Origin: Bacteroidales bacterium
Lineage (GTDB): Bacteria; Bacteroidota; Bacteroidia; Bacteroidales; CG2-30-32-10
Assembly: GCA_035353855.1 (NCBI GenBank)
Contig: DAOQAK010000024.1
Location: forward strand, 1 to 54,183
Direction of reading: 5' to 3'
Length of the DNA stretch: 54,183 nucleotides
Positions 31,894-41,083 of this stretch are shown here, in pieces. The notes beneath the pieces are model-generated. The model was not told the origin of the DNA and searched no databases. It saw only the letters and a program-made list of their open reading frames with translations. Made by a program: the position numbers and the translations under genes. The first letter of the stretch is position 1; every line of letters starts with the position of its first letter.

Positions 31894-34527
31894 TTATTTT
31901 TTCAATCCTTCAATCTGCTCTTCCAAAACTTTAATCTTTGCTTCAGCATCGGATTGTTTTTTGCGCTCTGCGTCTACAACATGGCTTGCTGCGTTGTTTA
32001 CAAAATTTACATTACTGAGTTTTTTCATTACACTTTGTAAAAATCCTTTAGTGTAATTCAATTCTTCTGTAAGTTTTTTTATTTCTTCTTCCACATTGAA
32101 ATTGCTGCTTACCGGAATATAAAATTCGGTATTCCTTACAACGAAAGTAAAAGCGCCTTCAACCTTTTCATCAACATAATCAAGCATTTCAAGATTACAT
32201 AATTTGCAAACCAATGTATCGAAAGTTAAATCGGGTTGTTCGCTGTAATTTTTCTTTATGGAAAGTTTTATTTTTTCTTTATTCGGAATATTCTTCTGTG
32301 CCCTTATATTCCTTACTTCCATAATAACATCGCGGGCAACATCAAATTTTCTTATTATTTCATTATTGATTTTTCCAGCTAATGGAAGCAATGCATTAAA
32401 AATGCAATCGCTATCTTCCCTTTCTCCAACCAGGTGCCATAACTCTTCTGTAATGAAAGGCATGAAAGGATGCAATAGCTTCAATAATTTTTCAAAAATT
32501 TCTATTGTTGAATTTAATGTAGTTTTATCTATTGGCTTCTGGTAGTCGGGTTTAATCATCTCAAGATACCATGAACAAAAGTCGTCCCAAACTAATTTGT
32601 ATACGCTCATCAAAGCTTCAGAAACCCTGTATTTATCGAAGTGATCGTTGATGGCTTCTATTTCCTCATTCAGTTTTGCTTCGAACCATTTTATTGCAAC
32701 CTTTGAAGAATCGGGCTGTTCGAGCTTTTCATCAACATCCCAGCCTTTAATTAAACGAAATGCATTCCATATTTTATTACAGAAATTCCTACCCTGCTCG
32801 CACAAACTTTCATCGAATAACAAGTCATTTCCCGCAGGTGAACAAAATAACATTCCTGTACGAACGCCATCGGCACTATACCGTTCCATCAAATCCATGG
32901 GGTCAGGTGAATTACCTAGTGATTTCGACATTTTTCGTCCCTGCTTGTCGCGAACCATTCCGGTGAGGTAAACATTTTTAAAAGGAATATCTTTTCGGTA
33001 TTCCAATCCAGCCATTATCATTCGCGCTACCCAAAAGAAAAGAATATCAGGGGCAGTGATCAAAACATTGGTCGGGTAATAATATTTTATATCCGCATTA
33101 TCAGGTTTACTGATTCCATCAAAAACAGAAATAGGCCACAGCCATGATGAAAACCATGTGTCGAGCACATCTTCATCCTGTTTTATTTCATCAGGTTTAT
33201 AATCGATATTGAATTTTTCTTTTGCTTTTTGCTTTGCTTCTTCTAAAGAAAGCGCAGCAACAATTTCTCCATTAGGCAGATAGAATGCAGGAATGCGATG
33301 CCCCCACCACAACTGTCGGGATATACACCAATCCTTTACATTTTCCATCCAATGCTTGTAAGTGTTTTTGAATTTTGCAGGATGAAATTTTATGGTATCG
33401 TCCATTACCACATCCAGTGCAGGTTTCGCCATTTCGCCCATTTTCAGAAACCATTGCATGGAAAGTTTAGGTTCAATGACTTCGTTAGTCCTTTCGGAAT
33501 AACCAACATTATTTTTAATGTCTTCTGTCTTTACCAGCTGTTCTTTCTCTGAAAGCAATTCAACTATTTTCTTTCTTGCTTTAAAACGGTCAATGCCAAC
33601 AAGTATTTCAGCATTTTCATTCAATGTTCCATTATCATTGAAAATATCGATGCTTGGTAATTTATGTTTTATTCCAAGATTGTAATCGTTGATATCGTGT
33701 GCCGGCGTAACTTTCAGCGCACCGGTTCCAAAATCGCGTTCAACATATTCATCGTAGATAATAGGAATACTGCGGCTAATCAAAGGAACCAATGCATGCT
33801 TGCCTTTGAAACTTTTATAACGTTCATCTTCCGGGTGAACGCAAATTGCTGTATCACCCAGGATTGTTTCGGGACGCGTGGTTGCAATAGTTATCCATTC
33901 ATCTTTTGTTCCTTCAATTAAATAACGAACATAAAATAATTTTGAATTTACTTCTTTGTAATTTACTTCTTCATCGGAAACAGCTGTCAATGCTTTCGGG
34001 TCCCAGTTAACCATACGAACGCCGCGATAGATAAGTCCTTTATCAAACAAATCGATGAATACGCGCACTACCGATTCCGATAAAGTTTCATCCATAGTAA
34101 AACGGGTACGCTCCCAATCGCAGGATGCGCCCATTTTTTTCAGTTGCTCAATAATAATTCCTCCATGCTTGTGAGTCCATTCCCATGCATGTTCAAGGAA
34201 TTTTTCGCGTGAAATATCTTTTTTGCTTATTCCTTCATCTTTCAGTTTATTCACTACTCTTGCTTCTGTAGCGATTGATGCATGGTCGGTCCCGGGAAGC
34301 CACAATGCATTCTTTCCCTGCATGCGGGCTCGACGAACAAAAATATCCTGGATGGTATTATTCAACATATGTCCCATGTGCAAAACACCGGTAACATTGG
34401 GCGGCGGGATTACTATACAATAAGGTTCACGTTCATCAGGAACGGAACGAAAAAATTTATTTTCATTCCAGTATTTATACCACTTATCCTCTACCCTTGA
34501 AGGGTCGTACTTTGTTGCAATTTCCAT
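31894..34527 (-). CDS. valS: Valyl-tRNA synthetase
   Basis: The 877-residue class I synthetase charges tRNA-Val. HIGH is present as LHMGH in the segment NVTGVLHMGHML, and KMSKS as GRKMSKSLGNSPDP. Between them lies the CP1 editing domain (around TTRPETILGDTA and KVTPAHD), which clears Thr-tRNA. The C-terminal tRNA-binding region ends in a coiled coil (about the last 65 residues). I start at the ATG at 34527. An in-frame TTG at 34551 would add eight residues but falls inside the TAAATTTG promoter box (34549-34556). Length and motifs are normal. Confidence 0.96.
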   Translation of the reverse strand: MEIATKYDPSRVEDKWYKYWNENKFFRSVPDEREPYCIVIPPPNVTGVLHMGHMLNNTIQDIFVRRARMQGKNALWLPGTDHASIATEARVVNKLKDEGISKKDISREKFLEHAWEWTHKHGGIIIEQLKKMGASCDWERTRFTMDETLSESVVRVFIDLFDKGLIYRGVRMVNWDPKALTAVSDEEVNYKEVNSKLFYVRYLIEGTKDEWITIATTRPETILGDTAICVHPEDERYKSFKGKHALVPLISRSIPIIYDEYVERDFGTGALKVTPAHDINDYNLGIKHKLPSIDIFNDNGTLNENAEILVGIDRFKARKKIVELLSEKEQLVKTEDIKNNVGYSERTNEVIEPKLSMQWFLKMGEMAKPALDVVMDDTIKFHPAKFKNTYKHWMENVKDWCISRQLWWGHRIPAFYLPNGEIVAALSLEEAKQKAKEKFNIDYKPDEIKQDEDVLDTWFSSWLWPISVFDGISKPDNADIKYYYPTNVLITAPDILFFWVARMIMAGLEYRKDIPFKNVYLTGMVRDKQGRKMSKSLGNSPDPMDLMERYSADGVRTGMLFCSPAGNDLLFDESLCEQGRNFCNKIWNAFRLIKGWDVDEKLEQPDSSKVAIKWFEAKLNEEIEAINDHFDKYRVSEALMSVYKLVWDDFCSWYLEMIKPDYQKPIDKTTLNSTIEIFEKLLKLLHPFMPFITEELWHLVGEREDSDCIFNALLPLAGKINNEIIRKFDVARDVIMEVRNIRAQKNIPNKEKIKLSIKKNYSEQPDLTFDTLVCKLCNLEMLDYVDEKVEGAFTFVVRNTEFYIPVSSNFNVEEEIKKLTEELNYTKGFLQSVMKKLSNVNFVNNAASHVVDAERKKQSDAEAKIKVLEEQIEGLKK

Positions 34528-34548
34528 CACTTCAAATTCATTTTTTTG

Positions 34549-34556
34549 CAAATTTA
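34549..34556 (-). promoter_or_regulatory. Candidate -7 box TAAATTTG for valS
   Basis: An exact TAnnTTTG match on the minus strand, 22 bases before the ATG at 34527. It supports that start over the upstream TTG. Confidence 0.5.
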
Positions 34557-34585
34557 AGAAAAAACAAACAGTGGAAAATTTCTTT

Positions 34586-34593
34586 TATCTTTG
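34586..34593 (+). promoter_or_regulatory. Candidate -7 box TATCTTTG
   Basis: An exact TAnnTTTG match 16 bases before the ATG of the histidine kinase gene, back to back with the valS box. Confidence 0.45.
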
Positions 34594-34608
34594 TGAAAAA
34601 CCATTTGT

Positions 34609-35775
34609 ATGCTCAACCCCAAATTATATACTCGCTTTCTCCCTGCTGAAAGGCTTACCCAGAAGCTTATTGAAAAATCGTACAAAGAGATTTTATCTTT
34701 AGAAAATATCAATGAAGTTCTTAATGCTATCTCATCGCTTACTGTTATTTTAAATAAAGAACGGCAGATCATTTTCGCTAATACGAAGATACAGGAAACA
34801 TTAGGGTTTGAAAATATCAATCAGATATTGGGCTGCCGTCCGGGAGAAATGCTGGGCTGCAAATATTCGGACATAAATTCATGCGGATGTGGAACTACTG
34901 ACGAATGCACAGTTTGCGGTGCTGCTAATGCAATAAAAGAATGCATTGAGAAAAAAATCACATCACAGAAAGAATGCAGGATTATCACTAAAAACCAGGA
35001 AAAACTTACCGCTTATAATTTCATTGTTACTGTTACTCCGTTAAAAATTAAATCATCTGAGTACTTAATCATGACTTTAACTGATATAAGCGATACCAAA
35101 AGAAAAGAGTGGTTAGAAAGTATTTTCTATCATGATATCATTAACATTGCCGGAAGTATAAATGGTGTTATCGAGTTAATGAAAATGAATGACGATAAGA
35201 GTAAGCAAAAGAAATATTTGCAAATGGCCGGTGTTGCTACAAAAAACCTGATTGACGAAATACTTTCACAACGTTCACTAAATGCCGCCGAAAAAGGTGA
35301 CCTGCAATTAAACTACGAAAAAGCAGGTTCGCTTGAAGTAATCAATGAAGCAATTGCCATCATAGAAAATGCATCAGTTGCAAGAAATAAAAAAATTGCC
35401 GTTTCAAATAATTCAACAAATATTTCTTTCACTACAGATAATGCTTTATTGAAAAGAATATTAATTAACCTCATAAAAAATGCACTGGAAGCCTCATCTG
35501 ATGGCGAAACTGTTACAATAGGCTGTTCGAAGGCTGATGATAAAATTACTTTTGAAGTTCATAATACAGGAAAAATTCCTGAGGAAATACAATACCAGAT
35601 CTTCCAGCGTTCATTTTCTACAAAAAGCAAAACACGCGGACTTGGAACATACAGTGTAAAGTTACTCACAGAACGTTATCTGAAAGGCACTGCCAGCTTT
35701 ACTTCAGAAGAAAAAAGAGGTACAACATTTAAAATTGTATTTCCAATACATGTAAATCCAATTGAAACGGAGTAA
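34609..35775 (+). CDS. Soluble sensor histidine kinase with cysteine-rich PAS domain
   Basis: This 388-residue kinase has no membrane segment. A PAS domain (about 30-160) carries a cluster of seven cysteines (76, 84, 92, 94, 100, 103, 112) arranged as GC-x7-GC, then CGC, and TVCGA, suited to binding a metal or cluster or to redox sensing. A helical dimerisation region follows with the presumed phosphoacceptor His175 in FYHDIINIAGS. The ATPase domain shows LINLIKNALEA (N box) and TRGLGTYSVKLL (G box). No response regulator is adjacent, so the partner is unknown. The ATG at 34609 follows a TATCTTTG box. The cysteine signal is a metal- or redox-sensor inference, not proof. Confidence 0.85.
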   Translation: MLNPKLYTRFLPAERLTQKLIEKSYKEILSLENINEVLNAISSLTVILNKERQIIFANTKIQETLGFENINQILGCRPGEMLGCKYSDINSCGCGTTDECTVCGAANAIKECIEKKITSQKECRIITKNQEKLTAYNFIVTVTPLKIKSSEYLIMTLTDISDTKRKEWLESIFYHDIINIAGSINGVIELMKMNDDKSKQKKYLQMAGVATKNLIDEILSQRSLNAAEKGDLQLNYEKAGSLEVINEAIAIIENASVARNKKIAVSNNSTNISFTTDNALLKRILINLIKNALEASSDGETVTIGCSKADDKITFEVHNTGKIPEEIQYQIFQRSFSTKSKTRGLGTYSVKLLTERYLKGTASFTSEEKRGTTFKIVFPIHVNPIETE

Positions 35776-35843
35776 TTACATAATCTTTATTTTATCTTCA
35801 TCTGTGCTTTCAGTCTAATCTGAATGATAAAATATATTTTTAT

Positions 35844-35851
35844 TAAATTTG
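35844..35851 (+). promoter_or_regulatory. Candidate -7 box TAAATTTG for the delta-60 pair
   Basis: An exact TAnnTTTG match 24 bases before the ATG at 35876. It overlaps an in-frame TTG at 35849, which is therefore unlikely to be the start codon. Confidence 0.5.
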
Positions 35852-35875
35852 TTAGCTATATATAATAATCAAGCT

Positions 35876-37426
35876 ATGACAAAAATATACCTTTTAGTTT
35901 TAGTATTTATATTTTGTATTTCAAATTACAGTCAATCTCAACCCGGTATTCTTGATTGTGATTTTAATGCCGATGGAAAAATAACTACAGATATTAGCAC
36001 TCACTTCGATTATGCATACGACGTAGCCATACAAGATGACGGAAAAATAATTGCTGCAGGATTAACATATAATGGTTCAAATGAAGATTTCCTTGTTATA
36101 CGTTATACAACTGATGGCAATTACGACAACACCTTTGGAAACAATGGCATTGATACAATAGATTTTGGAGGTTTGATGGACGATGCAATGTCACTTGCCA
36201 TTCAACCTGACGGAAAAATAATTGTAGCCGGATATTCATATAATACTTCATTTGAAACATACATATCCATTGTGCGATTGAAGTATGATGGTTCATTAGA
36301 TCCAAGTTTCGGAAATAATGGAAAAATTAATGATAATTATAGCCTTTCCATTAATTCAATAAATTCAGTAATCATTCAACCTGATGGAAAAATCTTGGCA
36401 GGCGGAAGTTGCAATGGAGATTTCATAATAATCAGATATAAACCAGATGGAGCAATCGACAGTACTTTTGGTATCAATGGTTTTGCTATTACTGATTTTA
36501 ATGTATCTTATGACATAATACAGAAAATTGCACTTCAAAATGATGGAAAAATAATTGCCAGTGGCATTAGTGATAATAATACAACTGATAATGATTTCGC
36601 TCTTGCCAGATATAATAATGATGGAACACTTGATACTACTTTTAGTATTGATGGATTATTAACTACAGCAATTGGTACATCACATGATTATGCTCGTGAC
36701 ATGGTACTTCAGCCTGATGGAAAAATTCTTGTCGGAGGAAAAGTTGTTCATGAAAATATCAGTCATTTTGGTTTAGCCAGGTATAACATAGATGGCTCCC
36801 TCGATCTTTCTTTTAATTCAAGTGGAAAAGTTTTTGTAAATGCGGGGAATTCGCCTGAGCTATGGGCTATTGCTTTGCAAAACGATGGGAAAATATTACT
36901 TGGAGGAAATTCCATTACAGTTACTGAAGATGATTTTACAATTGTGCGAGTTAATACACAAGGTAGTATTGACAGCACATTTGGCACTAATGGTATAGCA
37001 TACGCTGATTTTAATCTTAGAAACGACAGGATTATGTCGATGGCAATTCAAAGTGATGGTCGTATTGTTGCAGTTGGCGACGTTATAATTAACACAACAG
37101 AAGATTTTGCCGTAGCAAGATTTATTTCCGATCCTGATTTTGGAATTATTGATTTCTCAAAAAACGAAAATGCAGCTTTAATATTCCCTAATCCCGTGAA
37201 GAAAGAAACCACTATTGAATACGAACTTCTAAATAACGAAATATTATCCATTGATTTATCTGACATGAATGGAAAGCTAATAAAAACTTTTATCACAAAT
37301 GAAAGCCGGAACAAAGGAAAACATAAGGAAACGCTTAACTTTGATGAATCAATTAAAGCAGGAAATTATTTGCTTACTATAAAAAATAATTCACAAAAAA
37401 TAAGTCTCAAAATTATAAAGGAATAA
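35876..37426 (+). CDS. Secreted delta-60 repeat protein with T9SS sorting domain (paralogue 1)
   Basis: I use the ATG at 35876, giving 516 residues with a signal peptide (MTKIYLLVLVFIFCIS). Seven copies of the delta-60 repeat follow, each centred on a QPDGKIL.GG-like strand and a DGSLD.TFG-like strand, which would suit a seven-bladed beta-propeller (inference). The last about 85 residues form a Por/type IX secretion sorting domain (IFPNPVKKETTIEYELL, ending in KISLKIIKE). The protein should cross the outer membrane by the T9SS and be released or anchored at the surface. Three bases separate it from a paralogue, so the two are an operon. Function unknown beyond surface location. Confidence 0.85.
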   Translation: MTKIYLLVLVFIFCISNYSQSQPGILDCDFNADGKITTDISTHFDYAYDVAIQDDGKIIAAGLTYNGSNEDFLVIRYTTDGNYDNTFGNNGIDTIDFGGLMDDAMSLAIQPDGKIIVAGYSYNTSFETYISIVRLKYDGSLDPSFGNNGKINDNYSLSINSINSVIIQPDGKILAGGSCNGDFIIIRYKPDGAIDSTFGINGFAITDFNVSYDIIQKIALQNDGKIIASGISDNNTTDNDFALARYNNDGTLDTTFSIDGLLTTAIGTSHDYARDMVLQPDGKILVGGKVVHENISHFGLARYNIDGSLDLSFNSSGKVFVNAGNSPELWAIALQNDGKILLGGNSITVTEDDFTIVRVNTQGSIDSTFGTNGIAYADFNLRNDRIMSMAIQSDGRIVAVGDVIINTTEDFAVARFISDPDFGIIDFSKNENAALIFPNPVKKETTIEYELLNNEILSIDLSDMNGKLIKTFITNESRNKGKHKETLNFDESIKAGNYLLTIKNNSQKISLKIIKE

Positions 37427-37429
37427 AAT

Positions 37430-38977
37430 ATGAAAACACATTTTCCATTTATCACACTTTTTTTAATACTCTTCTCAGTAAATAGTTTTTCTCAACCGGG
37501 CATCCTTGACTGTGATTTTAATTCCGATGGAAAAATAATTACTGATTTTGGAACAGATAACGATGCGGCTAGTTCAATTGCCGTTCAAACGGATGGTAAA
37601 ATAATAATCGCTGGTACAACTATAGAACCGATAACTCTTGACAATCTTCTTATAACCCGTTATACCCCTGATGGAAATATTGATCAAACATTTGCAACGA
37701 ATGGGTTTGATACGCTGGGTTTCTCGGACGCAATGGATAGGCCTCATTCCGTTATTATTCAGCCTGATGAAAAAATTCTGATTGCAGGCAGTTCATATCT
37801 GTCAGGTAAAAGTTTTTATTTTGTTGTTAGATATAATGCCAATGGCAGCCTTGACAATAGCTTTGGTAATAACGGGAAACTTTTTTCCCAGATCGATGGA
37901 AAATTTACTTACGTAAGCTCTATAATGCTTGCTCCCGATGGAAAAATATTTTGTGGCGGTTCATGTGATACAGATCTGCTTCTTTTTAAATTACTATCTG
38001 ATGGCAGTATAGATAATACTTTTGGCACAAATGGATATGTAACAACAGATATGAGTCCCGATGAAACTATTGTTAAAATTGCTATTCAATCTGACGGGAA
38101 AATATTGGCTGCAGCTCAGGTTGGAGGCTTCTCCACTAAATATGATTTTGGACTTCTTAGGTATAATTCAAATGGTACTCTTGATAGCACTTTTAGTTAC
38201 GATGGAAAATTGTTTACTTCTTTTGGCCCTGATCATGATTACTGTAATGATATGTGCCTTGCACCCGACGGAAAAATATTTCTTGCAGGAACATCAAACA
38301 CAAACCCTACTAATTCTTTTGCTTTGATAAAATATAATAGCAATGGCTCTATTGACCTTAGTTTTAATCAAAGTGGAAAAGTATTAATGCCTATCCGAAA
38401 ATCTAGTATTTGTAATTCTGTTGAATTACAAGAAGATGGTAAAATACTGATTTCGGGTTACTCATTAGATGATTCAAATAATAGCGACTTTACTTTGGTA
38501 AGACTTAATATAAACGGTAGTATTGACAGTACTTTCGGAACAGATGGAATTGTATTAACAGATTTTGGAACTAATGTCGATTATTCAACCTGTATGGCTA
38601 TTCAGCCTGATGGAAGAATCTTGCTTGGTGGTAAATCTGATTTAAATTTCTTTAATATTGTTGCTATTGCTCGATATATTTCTGGTCTCAATATTGGAAT
38701 AATTGATTTTACTACAGATGCAAATTCTGTTTTCATTTATCCCAACCCTGTAAATAGTGAAACAGTTATAGAATACGAATTATTAAACGACGAAATATTA
38801 TCTGTTGATTTATTCGATATGAATGGAAAGTTGATAAAAACTTTTATATCAAATGAAACCCGGAACAAAGGAAAACACAAGGAAACACTGAACTTTGATG
38901 AATCCATAAAAGCAGGAAATTATATTCTTTCATTAAAAAATAACTCTAATCACTTTGAAATAAAAATAATAAAATAA
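37430..38977 (+). CDS. Secreted delta-60 repeat protein with T9SS sorting domain (paralogue 2)
   Basis: This 515-residue protein has the same plan as the gene before it: signal peptide (about 1-21), the shared first segment QPGILDCDFN, seven delta-60 repeats and a C-terminal T9SS sorting domain. The propeller regions have diverged widely, but the sorting domains are nearly identical, with about 90% identical DNA over roughly 70 bases (37300-37370 against 38857-38927). One repeat has Glu for Gly in the PDGK motif (PDEKILIAG). A tandem duplication is the simplest origin. The pair may be subunits of one surface assembly or alternative adhesins; the sequence does not say which. Confidence 0.85.
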   Translation: MKTHFPFITLFLILFSVNSFSQPGILDCDFNSDGKIITDFGTDNDAASSIAVQTDGKIIIAGTTIEPITLDNLLITRYTPDGNIDQTFATNGFDTLGFSDAMDRPHSVIIQPDEKILIAGSSYLSGKSFYFVVRYNANGSLDNSFGNNGKLFSQIDGKFTYVSSIMLAPDGKIFCGGSCDTDLLLFKLLSDGSIDNTFGTNGYVTTDMSPDETIVKIAIQSDGKILAAAQVGGFSTKYDFGLLRYNSNGTLDSTFSYDGKLFTSFGPDHDYCNDMCLAPDGKIFLAGTSNTNPTNSFALIKYNSNGSIDLSFNQSGKVLMPIRKSSICNSVELQEDGKILISGYSLDDSNNSDFTLVRLNINGSIDSTFGTDGIVLTDFGTNVDYSTCMAIQPDGRILLGGKSDLNFFNIVAIARYISGLNIGIIDFTTDANSVFIYPNPVNSETVIEYELLNDEILSVDLFDMNGKLIKTFISNETRNKGKHKETLNFDESIKAGNYILSLKNNSNHFEIKIIK

Positions 38978-39002
38978 ATAACAGAGTATAGTATTTAGGT
39001 AT

Positions 39003-40010
39003 ATGACAAAACATAGTTTATCGTCAATCATCGGAATGATTTTAATGCTTACATTATCATGTAAAAAAAATAATAATGATAATGATTTAAATAATTTTTC
39101 TTCAAATATAGCTCCAACAGTACCTACACTAACTACTACTAATGTTAGCTCTATTAAACTTTCAACAGTAAATGTGAGTGGAAAAATAATTTCAGATGGA
39201 GGTGCCCCTATCATAACAAGCGGCATTTGCTGGGATATAAATGATTCACCAACTATAAATGATTACAAAACAACAAATGGAACATTAAGTGGAAGTTTTA
39301 CAAATCTTATTTCAGGATTATCACCAAATACCTTCTACTTCATGCGAGCATATGCCACTAACAATATAGGTACAGGATATTCAAACCAATTATTTGTTAA
39401 GACTTGTAACGATTCCATATCTGATGTTGATGGCAATATTTATTATACAATAATTATTGGCACACAGGAATGGATGATAGAGAATCTTAAAACTACGAAA
39501 TATAGAAATGGGAATTCAATACCTTTAGTAATTGATAAAAACGACCTTTGGGATAATCTTACAACTGGCGCATACTGTAATAAAAACAACAGTATCAACG
39601 ATGCAATGATATATGGTAAATTATATAACTGGTATGCTGTTACAGATAGTCGTTGTATTGCTCCTCTTGGATGGCATGTGCCAAGTGATGCAGAATGGAA
39701 CATTTTAGTAGAATATTTAGGAGGTAGTAATATTGCTGGAGGTAGGTTGAAAGAAGCATCTACAGCTCATTGGGTTTTTCCTAATACAGGCGCAGATAAC
39801 TATAGCGGATTCATGGGACTACCCAGTGGTAGTCGACCTGACGGAGGCGAATTAAGCAGTATCGGATATTCTACATTTTGGTGGTCTACTTCTGATTCTT
39901 GTGCTACTCTTGCATGGAATAGACATATTGATACACATAATGCTTATATTGAAAAATGTTATGCTTATAAAGGTAAAGTTGGTTTTTCAGTGAGATGTAT
40001 TAAAGATTAA
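39003..40010 (+). CDS. FISUMP-domain lipoprotein
   Basis: The 335-residue protein has a lipoprotein-type signal (about 1-20, ending MLTLSC). A fibronectin/Ig-like segment typical of Bacteroidota surface proteins follows (about 40-130; SGICWDIN, then LSPNTFYFMRAYATN). The C-terminal half is a Fibrobacter succinogenes major paralogous domain, recognisable from GTQEWMIENLKTTKYRNG, YGKLYNWYAV, GWHVPSDAEWN and the ending GFSVRCIKD. The biochemical function of this domain is not known to me. By its signal it is an outer-membrane lipoprotein, probably exposed. It lies 25 bases after the delta-60 pair and could be co-transcribed with it. Confidence 0.85.
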   Translation: MTKHSLSSIIGMILMLTLSCKKNNNDNDLNNFSSNIAPTVPTLTTTNVSSIKLSTVNVSGKIISDGGAPIITSGICWDINDSPTINDYKTTNGTLSGSFTNLISGLSPNTFYFMRAYATNNIGTGYSNQLFVKTCNDSISDVDGNIYYTIIIGTQEWMIENLKTTKYRNGNSIPLVIDKNDLWDNLTTGAYCNKNNSINDAMIYGKLYNWYAVTDSRCIAPLGWHVPSDAEWNILVEYLGGSNIAGGRLKEASTAHWVFPNTGADNYSGFMGLPSGSRPDGGELSSIGYSTFWWSTSDSCATLAWNRHIDTHNAYIEKCYAYKGKVGFSVRCIKD

Positions 40011-40059
40011 CAAAATATACTGATAAAAAAAGTAAAAACATGTTATCTCTAAAAAACTT

Positions 40060-41028
40060 TCAAAAAAGTTTTTCTCTTTTCAAAAGATAAGGAAGTAAAA
40101 TATTCCGGAAACCTTCATCCACATCAGCTTCTACAAAGTCGATATAATTTTGTCCGCATTTCAGTTTTATTAAATCTTTGTATTCTGCCATCGCTTTGCG
40201 GTAATGGTCTTTGATTTCGTTGGGATGAAGTTTTACTTCTTCATTTGTTTCGAGGTCGATGAATTTACACGGACGATTTTCAAAATCGAAATTTATTTCT
40301 TTAGATTTATCCACTACATGAAATAAAATTACTTCATGCTTGTTATGTCGCATATGCTGTAATGCCGATAATAATTCTTTTGATTTTTCGGAATTATCCA
40401 TCATATCGCTGAAGATCACCACCAGCGAACGTTTATGAATGTTGTCGGCAAGATAATGAAGTGCATCGGCAGCATTCGTTCTTTTAGGTTTTTCATCTGT
40501 AATACGAACAAGAAGTTTTTCCAATTCGGCATACAAATGTTTATGATGTACAGCGCTTGATTTCGATTGGGTGTGCAATTCCACATTATCCGAAAACAAA
40601 CTGATGCCAACAGCATCGCGCTGTCGGCGCAACAAATAAATTAAAGCAGCAGCACAATATACTGAAAAAGAAATTTTATTAAAAACACCTTTTGCCGGAT
40701 TGCTTTCTTCGGGATAATACATCGATGATGAATTATCAATAATTATCTGGCAGCGGAGATTGGTTTCTTCTTCAAATCGTTTTACAAAAAGTTTTTCTGT
40801 ACGACCGTATAATTTCCAATCGATATGACGTGTGGATTCGCCTTTGTTATAAAGACGATGTTCGGCAAATTCAACGGAAAAACCATGAAACGGACTTTTA
40901 TGAAGCCCCGTAATAAAACCTTCAACAACCTGCTTCGCAATCAGCTCAAGGTTTCCGAATTGCTGGATTTCATTATTATTTAATGATTGAGCCAATGATG
41001 GAATTTTATTTTTATTGTAAAATAGCAC
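40060..41028 (-). CDS. DUF58 domain protein
   Basis: This 322-residue protein matches DUF58: LELIAKQVVEGFITGLH near the start, HGFSVEFAEHR, then RHIDWKLYGRTEKLFVKRFEEETNL and a von Willebrand A-like fold with the MIDAS motif DNSSS (98-102). In Bacteroidota such proteins usually accompany a MoxR ATPase and BatA/B-type vWA proteins. None is seen here, so it is detached from its usual partners, at least in this window. The start is GTG at 41028, one base into a palindromic repeat. Upstream in-frame codons reach a stop within 20 bases, so this is the only good start. Role unknown; a chaperone-like or stress role is often suggested. Confidence 0.85.
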   Translation of the reverse strand: MLFYNKNKIPSLAQSLNNNEIQQFGNLELIAKQVVEGFITGLHKSPFHGFSVEFAEHRLYNKGESTRHIDWKLYGRTEKLFVKRFEEETNLRCQIIIDNSSSMYYPEESNPAKGVFNKISFSVYCAAALIYLLRRQRDAVGISLFSDNVELHTQSKSSAVHHKHLYAELEKLLVRITDEKPKRTNAADALHYLADNIHKRSLVVIFSDMMDNSEKSKELLSALQHMRHNKHEVILFHVVDKSKEINFDFENRPCKFIDLETNEEVKLHPNEIKDHYRKAMAEYKDLIKLKCGQNYIDFVEADVDEGFRNILLPYLLKREKLF

Positions 41029-41058
41029 TGTCAGTCTTCGATAAACTCAGACTGACAG
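41028..41058. repeat. REP-like palindrome, copy 3
   Basis: CTGTCAGTCT and AGACTGACAG form a perfect 10-bp stem around TCGATAAACTC. The core TCGATAAACTCA is identical to that of the copy at 26766-26807, while the stem differs. Confidence 0.7.
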
Positions 41059-41083
41059 AAAGAATAAAATTATGAAAATTTTA

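Noticed and set aside
31849..34500. Plus-strand open frames within valS
   Set aside because: They are antisense shadows of a conserved synthetase and show no domain.
34528..34551. Longer valS start at TTG 34551
   Set aside because: The TTG lies inside a TAAATTTG promoter box, and the ATG at 34527 gives the normal ValS N-terminus.
35849..35875. TTG start for delta-60 gene 1
   Set aside because: It overlaps a TAAATTTG box, and the ATG at 35876 begins a clean signal peptide.
35950..38680. Repeated DNA in the delta-60 genes as a CRISPR or mobile element
   Set aside because: The periodicity is at protein level (about 50-60 residues) and reflects delta-60 repeats in two coding genes.
36300..41000. 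A genomic island or prophage in the surface-protein region
   Set aside because: There is no integrase, tRNA border, direct repeat or phage gene; base composition looks like the rest of the window.
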